Source of the DNA: Coffea arabica
Lineage: Eukaryota > Streptophyta > Magnoliopsida > Gentianales > Rubiaceae
Direction of reading: 5' to 3'
Length of the DNA: 64,000 nucleotides
Assembly (NCBI RefSeq): GCF_036785885.1
Contig: NC_092323.1
Location: 11,912,501 to 11,976,500, forward strand
Each line of letters opens with the position of its first letter. Position 1 is the first letter of the stretch. The position numbers were made by a program, and so were the translations under genes. Positions 1 to 10,988 of the stretch are shown piece by piece. The notes beneath the pieces were generated by a model. That model made no database searches. It was given only the letters and a program-made list of their open reading frames with translations, and was not told where the DNA came from.

Positions 1-32
1 GACATAAGACTTGTTACAAACTTATCTTGCAG

Positions 33-470
33 GCTGCGAGGGATACATTGGATGGCATTATTGACGCAGTATCTGCCCTTATTTAGCCTACTCAAAAATG
101 ATGGCAAGCTTGTTGTGGTTGGTATACCAAATAAACCACTAGAGTTAGACATCTATCCCCTAATAGCGGGTACGCACAATACAACTTGAAATAAATGTTT
201 GGTATTTTTCTGCAATGTTATTCCCTACATATTTCACCTAAAATTTTGTTGATTGCAGGGAGGAAAATGCTTGGAAGTTCCGCAGTCGGGGGGATGAAGG
301 AGACTCAAGAAATGATTGATTTCGCAGCAAAACACAGCATCACTGCAGATATTGAAGTCAGTCCCATGGACTATGTTAACAAAGCCATGGAGCGTCTCCA
401 GAAGGGTGATGTTAGATACCGATTTGTCATTGACATTGGAAATACCCTCCTTGCCTCCCCAAGCACTTGA
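33..470 (+). pseudogene. CAD-like alcohol dehydrogenase copy 1, 3' end, frameshifted (partial)
   Basis: Last two exons of a zinc-type alcohol dehydrogenase of the CAD/mannitol dehydrogenase family; the 5' part lies left of the window. Exon 4 is 33-169 and exon 5 is 259-470 (stop TGA 468-470). Exon 5 is fully open and ends with the family C-terminus ([11 protein letters not shown]). Exon 4 matches exon 4 of the neighbouring complete copy (2803-2956), but is 137 nt instead of 154. The missing 17 bp fall after the codons for DAVSA, around 73-76, and shift the frame straight into a TAG. Splice sites are otherwise conserved (AG before 33, GT at 170, AG before 259). The product would lose the C-terminal part of the cofactor domain and the return to the catalytic domain. 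Most likely a recent pseudogene; an assembly error in one short run is the alternative. Confidence 0.8.
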
Positions 471-1226
471 CTGTATAGGTGCATTAAGGAATTTTGCAGC
501 AATTGAGTCTTTTCTCCATATTGCGATTCTTTGAGGAAAAGAAGAATTTGTTTGGTTATCTTTTGGACACAATAGATCCTCTTTGGTAGATTAAGTATAT
601 CCAGAATGTACCAAGATTTTTTTTTTTTTTTCTCAATCGCGTGAGCACTATTGAATATAAAGAAGTAAACTTCCCTTCCCCCTCCCCCCCCCCCCCCCCA
701 CCCACCCCACAAACAAAAAAAAAATTTACATATATTTGACGCCTTATCATTTATCAATGATCGTATGCATGCAACTTAATGGAGCAGTATATTATTTATA
801 CAAAATCTTGCAAGAGCAGTACTTATACAAATGTGGAGTCACGGTGAAGTCAGGGCAACGGTCATGCTGAGCTATGGACCAGAAAAACAATGCAAAAAAT
901 CCACCCAATCGTGGGCAATTAGTTCGAACGGAAACCTTATATAAATCGAAGCCGCCACATATTGAAGCAAATCCCGTTACAAGATTGTATAAAATATGCT
1001 ATCACTTGTCTCTATTGCAAAAATCTATGGAAAAGATTAAATTACACAATATTTATTGAATTCAACCCGATTGGTTTCTTTCCAAACTTCAATGTGTTTA
1101 CTCACTCCTCAGTCCTCAGAGTATTTAAACAACGCCGGAAGATAATCTTTCTTAGAGAATTACTAAGCCAATATAGAGAGTCATATCGAAGATATCCCAA
1201 AAAAAAAAAAAAAAGAAGTGGCAGAG
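471..1226. other. Intergenic: copy 1 3' flank and copy 2 promoter
   Basis: No coding sequence supported. Contains a run of about 16 C (684-699), flanked by T and A runs, which produces spurious ORFs. Upstream of copy 2 there are two TATA-like motifs: TATATAAA at 938-945 and TATTTAAA near 1122-1129, about 100 bp before the copy 2 ATG. The nearer one is the more plausible core promoter. Confidence 0.5.
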
Positions 1227-3255
1227 ATGGCCGGTGAGGATGGGGTTAAGACATTCGGATGGGCAGCAAGAGACACCTCCGGCATCTTATCTCCCTTTGA
1301 ATTCACAAGAAGGTTAAATCTTATATACCTGGCCTTTTCTGGCCTTGTGTCGATATCAAATGAACAAACTGGTTCAATTGGTATTTTATTAGTACAAGAT
1401 CTAGTCAAATCTTTCATGCTGGTTTCTATTTATTGGAAAAAATACTAAATTGCATTACATTTCGAGAAAAATTTGTAAGGCACATGGTTGTGAAGTAACC
1501 ATTTATTTTCTTGTTATCTAGCAATTATTTGTTTGTTGTAATTTTAACGTGGCAAGAAGAATTTAATGTGGATAAATTGTAGGGCAACCGGTGCCAAGGA
1601 TGTTAGATTCAAAGTGCTGTTCTGTGGAATCTGTCACACAGACCTCGGTGCTGCAAGAGGTGACTTGGGCTTGCCTATATACCCGCTTGTACCTGGGTAG
1701 GACATTCATGTCAACTTGTCATCAAATGCTTTTGTTCATCCTTAACAAGTTAACTGTGCTGGGGGAGGGAGGATGGATTGAATAGTACGGAGGAAAGCAC
1801 TCTCATTAAGATGTTTCGATTTCGAAATCTCCCACTCATAATAAAAAAAACAAAAAGTTAACCGTGCTGAATATATCTTGTTTAATTTTCTTAATGAACT
1901 AAAATTAACCTCTTTCCAAGATCGTTTTACTTATGAGTAGTTTTATAAACAATTTCAGTCACTTTCATTATTAGGCTGCTCTAGCCTTAATTTAATTCTT
2001 TTTTTTTTTTGGGAGCAGGCATGAAATTGTTGGATTTGTGACCGAAATCGGAAAACAGGTAACAAGATTCAAAGTTGGAGATAAAGTTGGGGTGGGCTGC
2101 TTTGTTGGGTCATGCCGCTCGTGCGAGCAATGCTCAAATGATTTAGAGCCTTATTGTCCCAAGAACATCATGACCTACCTCTCCATTGGCGAAGATGGAG
2201 CGCCTACTCATGGAGGATACTCCAATGAGATGGTGGTGGACGAGCATTTCGCAATTCGCTGGCCGGAGAACCTCCCTCTTGATGGTGGTGCTCCGCTTCT
2301 CTGTGCCGGCTCTAGTGTATACAGTCCAATGATGTATTATGGGTTGAACAAACCAGGAAGCCATCTGGGCGTTGTGGGACTTGGTGGTTTGGGCCATGTG
2401 GCAGTAAAATTTGCCAAGGCTTGGGGGCTCACTGTAACTGTCATCAGCACCTCAGCTAGGAAGGAGGAGGAAGCCATCAATCATCTTGGAGCTGACAAGT
2501 TTTTGGTCAGCACTGATCCACAACAAATGCAGGTGATGACATAAATTACCCTCCTATGCCAGCATGCTGAGACTTGGGAAGGAAATTTTGAAAATCATTT
2601 TCACCATAAAAAATTGCTTCATGTCTCCTTTTTATAGATATGGATTTTTTTAACTCTAATTTTACAACTTGTAAATAGAAACCATGCCTCTCAATGTTGT
2701 CGTCGTTGTTTTTCTTTTTTAATGTTACAACACTAAATTAGAAAAATTATAAATTTCTTCAAAATCATCAATTGACATAGGATATATTAATTTGTCTGAC
2801 AGGAGGCCACTGGCACATTGGATGGTATAATTGACACAGTATCTGCTTTTCATCCGGTCATGCCATTATTTGGTCTGCTCAAAACTCATGGAAAGCTTGT
2901 TGTCGTTGGGGCACCGAATAAGCCCCTCGAAGTGGACATCCTTCCCCTCATTATTGGTTTGTGAATTAAAACAATGAAATTTAATTTATCTTCAAAAAAA
3001 CTTTTATGCCCTTTGATTCGATTCTATATATAATTGATGACAGGGAGAAAAATGATGGGATCATCTGCTGCTGCGGGGATAAAGGAGACTCAAGAGATGA
3101 TTGATTTTGCAGCAAAGCACAATATCACTGCAGATGTTGAGGTCATTCCTGCGAATTATGTTAACAAAGCAATGGAACGTCTTGAGAAGGGAGATGTTAG
3201 ATATCGATTTGTTATTGATATTGGGAATACTCTTGTGGCTGCCCCAAGTACTTGA
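1227..3255 (+). CDS. CAD-like zinc alcohol dehydrogenase copy 2 (complete)
   Basis: Five exons: join(1227..1312,1583..1696,2019..2532,2803..2956,3044..3255), 1080 nt, 359 residues, the usual family length. All introns are GT-AG and phases agree. It is a medium-chain NADP(H)-dependent alcohol/aldehyde oxidoreductase, expected to be cytosolic. Visible landmarks: first catalytic zinc ligand C43 in CGICHTD, H68-E69 in the GHE motif, C162 in PLLCAG, structural zinc cysteines C99, C102, C105 and C113, and the cofactor loop GLGGLG at 187-192. The STSARKEEE stretch after the second strand fits NADP preference. The nearest characterised relatives are the mannitol/cinnamyl/8-hydroxygeraniol dehydrogenase group; the substrate cannot be read from sequence. 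The ATG at 1227 gives the family start (GWAARD at 11-16). It differs from copies 3/4 in a shorter N-terminus, a longer C-terminal tail (APST) and the segment [12 protein letters not shown], so it belongs with copy 1. Confidence 0.9.
1747..1869. repeat. Short SINE-like insertion with 15-bp target duplication in copy 2 intron 2
   Basis: Direct repeats AAGTTAAC[T/C]GTGCTG at 1747-1761 and 1855-1869 (one mismatch) flank a 93-bp insert (1762-1854). The insert ends in an A-rich tail (ATAAAAAAAACAA) and holds a B-box-like stretch (TTTCGATTTCGAAATC) near 1812-1828. This is the signature of a tRNA-derived retroposon copied by target-primed reverse transcription. It is much shorter than the SINE-like copy in copy 4, so it may be 5'-truncated. 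Confidence 0.6.
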
Positions 3256-4192
3256 TTGCTTGAAATTGCAATTGAGACTTTTCTTGAATCGTTGTTTTCA
3301 CCTTTCAAGGCAGGAACAAAAAGTTTGTACCATGCTTTTGCTTGACTAATAATATTTGAATCTGAATCGGCTTTCCATCTGGATCGTGGACTTTGGATTA
3401 TATTCTTTCTTTCTAAACTCTGGAGTAACAGTTGAATTTGAAAGGTTTCGTACCATCAGAAGAAATGGCTGCAGGGTTCGGCATTAGGCAATACGTAGGA
3501 TCGAAATCATCAACACCCGACCAAATTCATTCTTTCTTTCTTTGGGATTTTTCACGATCCCCTCTTCTCATCGTTTTTCTTCAAGCGGAACCATAATAAA
3601 GAAAAGACCCTTTTAGTGTTTAACAATTGACTTTTCTAGCACCTACCAATTGATTTAATTAACTAGCGCAGGAACCTGGATTCTACAATGTCAATGGCTT
3701 TTTAGCTCTGCATTCCATGCAAAATAATGATAATTGTGTTTGGATTCTAAATTATTTGAAATAATTTTATGAACGATCAAATAATTTTATGAACGAATAC
3801 TGTAGCACTTTTTTGATATGATGTATGCAGAATAAAAAAGTAATTAAAAAATGTATTCAACTCTGCCTTGGTTTGTATTTTCAAACAAGGCAAAATCCTT
3901 CTCTCAGCAATGTTTTCCCCTTGCCAAAGTGCCATGTTAGGAACGCACGAGCAAAAGATAAATTAAAAGAGAGAGATCTTGAGAGTTAATAGTAAATCAG
4001 AGATTGGACAATTTTATTGAGAATGTCTCTAATCTCTAAAATCTAGATTATGATCGTACTGTACTAATCAGAGCCAGCTACCTTACATAATTTCATATTC
4101 TTGGCTATGTACATAGGACTTAGGCCGAGAAAACCTTCTGCTACCTGAAAAGGTTGTCAGAATAAGAAAAGGGGAAGGCACCACACCCATAA
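3256..4192. other. Intergenic with MITE-like segment
   Basis: Contains the 3' UTR of copy 2. From about 3734 to 3895 there is an AT-rich stretch beginning TGTTTGGAT with repeated AATAATTTTATGAACGA units and ending in a small CTTGGTTTG/CAAACAAG hairpin. Such sequences are typical of plant MITEs. The AATAAA at 4013-4018 (minus strand) is a poly(A) signal candidate for the small gene at 4193-4342. No coding region is supported. Confidence 0.4.
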
Positions 4193-4342
4193 TCACGATC
4201 CATCATCGTTGTCGTCGCGCCCTTCAGCTCTATCTTCTCTGATGGTCTCCAGCTTAGGAGAATGAGAAGGTTTCAATGGAAGAACTGAAGGAGATGGTGC
4301 AACCTCCATCCATGACTTCATGTGCATCATTTTCTTTGCCAT
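4193..4342 (-). CDS. Small 49-residue protein, function unknown
   Basis: Single-exon minus-strand ORF of 50 codons starting at ATG 4342-4340. The product begins MAKKMMHMKSWMEV, has a Ser/Pro-rich centre (APSPSV, HSPKLE) and an acidic tail (DDNDDGS). No signal peptide or membrane segment. The surrounding signals look like a real transcription unit: TATATAAA on the minus strand at 4573-4580, about 230 bp before the ATG, a CT-rich leader, and AATAAA at 4013-4018 about 175 bp after the stop. I do not recognise the family. The longer open frame at 4327-4638 on the same strand is the leader read in another frame. Confidence 0.5.
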   Translation of the reverse strand: MAKKMMHMKSWMEVAPSPSVLPLKPSHSPKLETIREDRAEGRDDNDDGS

Positions 4343-5208
4343 TTTTCGTCTTCAAATTGCAAATCCAAGAAACCCGCACTTGGGGAACAGATTGAAGGAA
4401 CTTGCAGTGGTTTTTGCTTATGTGTAGACACTAGGTAGGTAGATATTGGACTTCTCTCTTTCTCTTCAAGACTAGATGAGAAAGAGAGCAGAAAAGAAGG
4501 AAGCTGATCAGAGCCTATCAATTTAGAGCTTGAAGAAAATGTTGGTGATGAAAGAGCAAATAGTTGGGTGGCTTTATATAGGGAAGGGGAATACAAGAGC
4601 AGAGAAGAACAAGGAAGCAACTTCGAGGAAAATATCAAACATGTGGAATTAGTCGACGGTTCTAAGCTTTACCACGTGGGAGTAGTGCCATCAATTTAGC
4701 AGACGACAGAACAGACCAGACAATTAATAAAGATTGCAATGATTGGCCTAAGTTTTTTGGATTTGGAAGTGTTGATGGATGGCTTGAATATTACACCCAA
4801 ACACAAAAAAGACTGAGCCCGAAATAAGAGCCCGACTAATGCGCCAGCCTTCAAGTTTCTTTTGAACCAAATAGCAAAAATAGTCACTAAATTCTTTTGA
4901 TCACTGGATCTTTTGTTTAGTTAAAATAGTCATTTAACTAAGGGCAAATTATCCATTTGGCCCTTGAACTTTTAGTTTAAGTAAAATTAAGCCCTCTAAC
5001 TATTTGTAGTCAACTTTCAGCCCTCAAACTTATAAAATTGGGAATTCGTGGCCCTTTTACCTAGTTTATCCAGTTTTGCAACTGAAAAATTAAATCACAC
5101 GAATGACAATATGCTTTAAAGGAGGGCATTTTTGTCCGTATATTCTAAGCAAAAAGTGAACAGCTCTATCTTCTTCCCTTTCCCTAACCCAACCTGCCAT
5201 CGACGGAA

Positions 5209-5520
5209 GATCAGCCTCCAAGAACCCCAAGACTTACAAATACTACAGTAATGCCATCATTCAGAGATTCAGGGACAACCCTTCCTTCCCCCCCCCCCCC
5301 CCCCAACAAAAAAAATCACTTTTTCTGAAGTCCGCAAGACCATCGTTGGAGACGTCGGCTCCATTCGCGGGGGTTTTTTATTTCTTGCAGGTCTGGGGTT
5401 TGATTAATTACTCTCCCTTTTCTTCTTCTTCCTCTTCTAATAAAGCTGCCGCTGCCCCCCAACAACTCTCCCACAATGACAGCAAGGACTCCTCCTCCTC
5501 CGCCACCAAATTTGCTAAAT
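5209..5520 (+). pseudogene. Captured fragment of a SWI3-type chromatin-remodelling subunit (SWIRM domain)
   Basis: The + strand reads SKNPKTYKYYSNAIIQRFRD, followed after a C-rich interruption by ITFSEVRKTIVGDVGSIR and, one base out of frame, VFYFLQVWGLINYSP. This order and these motifs match the SWIRM domain of plant SWI3A/SWI3B (SWI/SNF subunits). A Ser/Ala/Gln-rich linker (NKAAAAPQQL) follows. There is no start, at least one frameshift (near 5369) and the C tract, so it is a non-functional copy inside the Pack-MULE. Whether chimeric RNA is made is unknown. Confidence 0.75.
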
Positions 5521-5680
5521 TCAAGGAGGAAGCATACTCCTCAATTCCAGCTGTGAACACCACAATCTCAAATTTATTACTCAGGAACTCCAAAAATTCT
5601 TCCATAAATGGCCTCTTTAACACGAAGAAATCCACTCTTTCTCCATCTATCACCGGCCTAACTATGAAATCATATTTTTC
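5516..5680 (-). pseudogene. Captured fragment of an SCP1-like (NIF/FCP1-type) phosphatase
   Basis: The minus strand reads an open stretch with YDFIVRPVIDG, VLKRPFMEEFLEF and FEIVVFTAGIEEYA, the characteristic middle of small CTD phosphatase-like HAD proteins (VxKRPG...F..YEIVVFTAG). The DLDET nucleophile motif lies upstream of the captured part and is absent. The fragment ends at the TIR on one side and abuts the SWI3 fragment, in opposite orientation, on the other. Confidence 0.75.
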
Positions 5681-5848
5681 TAGAGCAAGGCCCGGTTGGT
5701 TGCAAAACCGGATAAACCAGGTAAAAGGGCCACGGGTTTCCAATTTTACAAGTTTAAGGATTAAAAGTTGACTATAAATAGTTAGAGGGCTTAATTTTAC
5801 TTAAACTAAAAGTTCAAGGGCCAAATGGATAATTTGCCCTATAACTAA

Positions 5849-6787
5849 TAATAAAGTATATATTTGATCACTCAACTAATAAAAACTTTCATGTTTAACC
5901 ACTTAACGAATGAAACCATACACTTTGGTCACAAAATATATGTTCTAATTAATTGAATGTCACAAACTCCTGCACAGCAAAATTTGCAATTGCCACCGTA
6001 CAACTCTGGAAATGACTCGATCAGTTTCATATCAGCCGGTGATTACCACTAAGTCAGTGGCTTTCCTGCCCAATGCAAGGCCGGCCATAGACTACACATC
6101 AAAGTTGGTTCAATTTCTGCACTATTGCCCAATACTAGTCGAGTGCTTGGCAAAGTCCCCAAGCCACCAATTCCCTTTCTCCCCGGGTATATCCTTACCC
6201 TTATCGTAGTGCTTCAACAAGTCTCTCATCCAAGTCCTCAATAATCCTCATGCATGGGATTTTGCATTGCTTGCTGAATTATATGTTTTCGAAGAGAGTG
6301 TAGAAAGGGGATCAGTAGATACCTGTTCTGCTTTTCGAGCTGATTCTTTGCAGTTGAGGTGAATTGAGAATTTGAATTCAAGAAGTAGTTTTTTATGCCA
6401 TGGTGTTAATTTGGATTATATTCATATTGTCAACCTAGCTAATAGGTATTCAGTGAAGAAAAAAAAAATGATCCTGATAAATATAGACAAAACAAACATC
6501 TTCCGTCACAAATCACTGAAAAATAAGGCTAAACACTTCACAAATCCCACGATTCCTTGAGATATCAATACTCTAAATTACACGAAAACAGGCCTATAAT
6601 ATAGGCGCAGAAGCATCCACATAATTCATATTAACATTAAAACATCATATACGAAGATGAAATCTAGGAGACAAGATGGTCAACTGTGAGCCATTATTAA
6701 GACAGAACAGATTTTTTCCTAATATATTCTCAAACTCGGCCAAAAAAATCATTAAAAAATTTTTTTTTTTAAGAAAAAGTGAACATC
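5849..6787. other. Intergenic 3' of CAD copy 3
   Basis: AT-rich sequence with an island of more gene-like composition at about 6040-6240. On the minus strand this reads fragments such as RDLLKHYDKGKDIPGEKGNWWLGD before stops and frameshifts. It may be a decayed exon of an unidentified gene; nothing can be assigned. A run of A/T precedes the copy 3 stop. Confidence 0.35.
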
Positions 6788-8920
6788 TTAAGCTGATTTC
6801 AATGAATTCCCAATGTCGATGACAAATCGATATTTGATATCACCTTTTTTAAGTCGCTCCATTGCTGTGTTGACATAGTCTATCGGGATAACCTCGACTT
6901 CTGCAAATATATTGTGCTCTGCTGCAAAATTGATCATCTGTTGAATTTCTTCTAGGCCTCCATTGGCACTACCAGCAATTGTCTTTCTCCCTGTTGATCA
7001 CATGTTTTGCAAGTTAGACACAATCTTATCACTCGGAGGAGATGGGCAAATTCAACTGAAAAGGGAAAACAAAACCATGATATACTTGCCCATTATAATG
7101 GGAAATATCGGCAGCTCAGGTGGCTTTTCAGGTAAACCAAGCAGTATAAACTTCCCTAGAGGCTTCACTAAATTGATTAAATGGACAATTGGGTGATTTG
7201 CAGAAACTGTATCAAGAATACCATCCATAGTACTAGCTGCAGCCTGATCAAAGGTGCATTGATCAGAATTCAAAGTCAATTAAAAAATTACTTGTGTCTC
7301 ACTCCTACAATATATATCAATGCCAGAAAGAATTGGAAAGGAGCAATCTGGACAGTGACAATAAAATTATCTCATTCAAACACGAAACCACAATACCATT
7401 TATATAACTGATTCTACTTTAGCAGTAGGATCAATTACCTGCATCTGCTCAGGGTTACTGCTGACCAGGAATGCATCTGCACCAAGTTTTGTTATAGCTT
7501 CCTGTCGTTTACTAGCAGATGTGCTGATAACAGTCACCTTTGCACCAAAAGCCTTGGCAAATTTCACAGCTAAGTGGCCGAGCCCACCGAGGCCAACTAT
7601 GCCAACATGGATACCAGGTTTATCAAGTCCAAAATACCTCATGGAGCTATAAGTAGTAATCCCAGCACATAGGAGGGGTGCGCCAGCATCCATAGGCAAA
7701 TTCTCAGGCCAACAAAAAAGGAAGTGCTCATCAGCTACCATGAGATCACAGAAGCCACCTTGTGTGGGTTCTCCATGCTTGTCAATTGAGCCATGTGTGA
7801 ATACTTTCTCTGAGCAGTAAGCTTCAAGATCTTGGCAACACATTTCACAGTTGCGACATGATGCGCCTAGGGCACCCATGCCTACTTTATCACCAACCTT
7901 AACTTTCTCCACCTTGCTGCCAACCTTGGTTACCACACCCACAATTTCATGACTGCATCAATCAAATCCAGACGGTCAGCATCTCTTTAAACTTGGTTTC
8001 ATGAAAAATCACAATTCATTGTATTCTCACAGCTCACTTATGACCATTTGTACATAATCACTTGATTGTAATTTTTTCAAGTAAAAAATCGTTTGCAGGG
8101 ATTCTCATCTACTTCTGATAGTCAAAACTTTTAAAATGGAGACCATATTTTCAGTTTCAACAGCTTTTCCATCACCATCTTTAGAGAAGCTTAAGTAAAG
8201 TGAAATGATTGAAAAAGGCAGGAAAATCCAATTTACTTCTTATTTTTGTTGGTACTTTGAAAGAATCGGTATATATTTAAGCAAAAACACGAGTGAAAAA
8301 AAAATGGCGAATTCAATAGACCAGTGAGGACGCATGACACGTAATCTCTATTACATTTAAAATATTCTCTTCATATATGTGTTATGCATTTCCACCTACT
8401 CATGTAAAGAAATCTTTTAACTCTTAGGCCATGGTAGATTATATTTACAACAATTATTATTTTTAGGGCTTCTTCTTCTGATGCCCACAAAGGCAAGGCA
8501 AAGATAAGCACACATATGCCCATACACTTTTGGCAGAAATATATTAATTCATTCTGAGGGTAAAAAAACTATCAAATTCACCTTTTGTATGCATATTTAT
8601 CCATCCGCCTACATTTCATTTCAGAAGGACAGGATAAGTCTTTAAAAAAAAAAAAAAAAAAGCCACTGTGCAAATTCTAAAATTCCAAGTAATATCTTTT
8701 GGCACTAAAGGGCAAATCTAGCTCGATACAATAGTCTCTACCCGCAGATCCCATGCCTATCTCTATTTTGTTACTGAACAGAGAAAACTGTACTATTATA
8801 CGGAAGATTATCTTTGGAATTCAGTCTTACCCCGGTACAGTAGGATACAAAGTAAAGCCCCAATCATTCTTGATGAAATGAAGATCCGAGTGACAGATTC
8901 CACAGTACAACACCTTGAAC

Positions 8921-10355
8921 CAGCCACGGATTTAAGGGGGGGCTGGTGGGGGCTTAAGCCCCCCCCCCCCAAGCCGCCGGAAAACCCCCTATATATAGGG
9001 GATTCCGGCGGCCAGCCCAGCTAGTTGGGCGGTGACGGCAACGTGAATAATCAACAAGATGAAGAAGACCTTGTGGATTATTCTCACTTTCTGTTTGAGC
9101 CTGATCCTCCAGGTCTTTTTTGAGACAAATAAATAGAGGCAAATGGCAATAGCAGTAGCGAGTGATACACACACACATCCATTTTCTTTTCATGACAAAA
9201 TTGTGTAGTGTTTTATACTGGCAAGTACTTCAGCGGAACCTATGGAGGATGATGACAATCTAAGTTTTGTTTTCCCCTTCCTAAAAATCTTTCTTATTCA
9301 AGGACAATTAAGAGTATTTGGTGTGGATGAGGCCAATAAGGCGGACGCGGGAGTCGTCCAACTTACCCAATTCGGAACTGAAAGACATTGTAGGCATTAA
9401 TGCAGGGAAATAACATGAGAAGTACTTGCAATCTTCTCAAGTAAAACTCAAAAAACTGATGAGGCTGTAGACGACATTAATTTATTTTATTTTCTTTATT
9501 TGTTTGGTTTAGCAAATTTGTGTGAAGAGATCATGTCCCCCGTGATGACTTGCGAGTTCATAAACCCATGATGACCTGCGGGGGCTTTTCTACCAATTCA
9601 AGCATTTTAAATTTGGGAACCTTTACTCAATTCTTCAATAATGCCTTGCTAGGTTAAGAGGAATAATCACACACATCGCTTTTTTAATAATGATAACGGG
9701 CCGGATAAATACGTATGCGGCCTGCAAATCCTTCAATTCAATGCTTTCTATTTCGAACCATTTGGTACTTATTGGAGAAGTCTATGTATAGAAAATAGAT
9801 GTAGATTTATTTTGCAATTAATCATTTAATTGCCCGACCAAGACCAATGGTCTTCTTCCTTCGCTTTTTCTTTTTCAGGATGCATAAAACTCCGAAACTG
9901 AAGAAGACAGAAGAATTGTTGGGAACCTTATCCCATACTTGGCATTAGTTCTACCAGTTGCGACTGCTTCTGTTGAAAGAGTATTTTCTGCAATGAATAT
10001 TGTCAAGACTGATTTGCGCAACAAAATGGGAGACGAGTGGATGAATGACTGTCTGGTTGTATACATCGAGAAGGATATTTTTGCAACAATTGAAAATGAG
10101 CAAATATTGCAGCGTTTTCAACGGATGAAGACTCGCAGAATGCAATTGCCTCCTCTTCGTTATTCGAGTGCAACAACTACCAATACTTCAAGTGTTAATC
10201 AATAACAAATTTTTGGGTATGTATAATTATATGTTTTTATTATTTTTATAATTATTGATTCTAAATTTTACTTATTAAATATATTTATTTCGTCACAAAA
10301 AAAATTTTTTAATACACTTCAGCCCCCCAAAAATAAATTTCTGGCTCCGTCCCTG
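8921..10355 (+). mobile_element. Non-autonomous hAT element inserted in CAD copy 3 exon 2
   Basis: 1435 bp, flanked by the perfect 8-bp duplication CCTTGAAC (8913-8920 and 10356-10363). Ends are CAGCCACGGATTTAAG and, at the right, the complement of CAGGGACGGAGCCAG, matching the ends of the larger hAT nearby. The left end holds a palindrome, GCCGCCGG...CCGGCGGC around CTATATATAG (8973-9012). The right 417 bp (9939-10355) match the transposase 3' end of the larger element (10839-11255) with about two differences. The middle (about 9020-9935) has no evident counterpart in the larger element, so this is a rearranged derivative with filler DNA. It lies in opposite orientation to the larger copy and must be mobilised in trans. 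Confidence 0.9.
9939..10205 (+). pseudogene. hAT transposase C-terminal fragment
   Basis: 88-codon remnant coding for the hAT C-terminal dimerisation motif (VLPVATASVERVFSAMN) through the natural stop. It appears identical at protein level to the C-terminus of the complete transposase at 10989-13504. It lacks the zinc finger and catalytic core, so it is not functional alone. Confidence 0.85.
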
Positions 10356-10988
10356 CCTTGAACTGCACATCACGCTCACCATTCGCCCTGCAATATCACA
10401 AACAATCACAAGTCCACTACTTTAAAGTCCAAAAAAACCCAAAAGAAAGGACAATAATCATGATAATAACTTCTTTTTTCATTTTTAATCTTTCACATTT
10501 GGTGTCTGGAATCATATCTGATCTGCTACATAATCAGGATTCTAGTCTACTAAAATTCGCATGGAGTCAAAGTGTTATTTACCTCAAGGAGATGTATTTT
10601 TGTTTACAAAATGACAAACTTTGGAAGGCAACAAAGGAAAAAAAAAATGCTTTGAAAATGACAAACTTTTAAAGTGTGATTTTGGCGTAATTTTCCCAAG
10701 AAAGTGAAAAGCAAACCCAAAAAAAAAAAAAACCAGGGAAATATGCTTTGAAAATCCAAATATGTATACAGTTAGGTACCTTCTGGAAAACTTGAATGGA
10801 GAGAGATGCCCAGATGAGTCTCTTGCGGCCCACCCAAACAGGGACGGAGCCAGAAATTTATTTTTGGGGGGCTGAAGTGTATTAAAAATTTTTTTTTGTG
10901 ATGAAATAAATATATTTAATAAGTAAAATTTAGAATCAATAATTATAAAAATAATAAAAACATATAATTATACATACCCAAAAATTTG

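Larger units (their letters stand above)
4942..5839. mobile_element. Pack-MULE (non-autonomous Mutator-like element) with two captured gene fragments
   Basis: 898-bp element with long terminal inverted repeats of about 142 bp (4942-5083 and 5698-5839), both starting GGGCAAATTATCCATTTGGC and about 90% alike by eye. It is flanked by near-identical 9-bp duplications TTTAACTAA (4933-4941) and TATAACTAA (5840-5848); 9-bp duplications and long TIRs are Mutator-like hallmarks. No transposase is present. The interior (5090-5690) holds a SWI3-type SWIRM fragment on + and an SCP1-like phosphatase fragment on -, joined tail to tail. A 16-C run near 5288-5303 interrupts the first. Captured host exons make this a Pack-MULE. 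Confidence 0.82.

Noticed and set aside
371-757. Minus-strand ORFs across the C/T homopolymers
   Set aside because: Poly-Gly and poly-Lys runs come from homopolymers; no family motifs and they overlap the CAD exon antisense.
4327-4638. 103-codon minus ORF
   Set aside because: It is the leader of the 49-residue gene read in another frame; starts upstream of the TATA box and has low-complexity Ser/Leu content.
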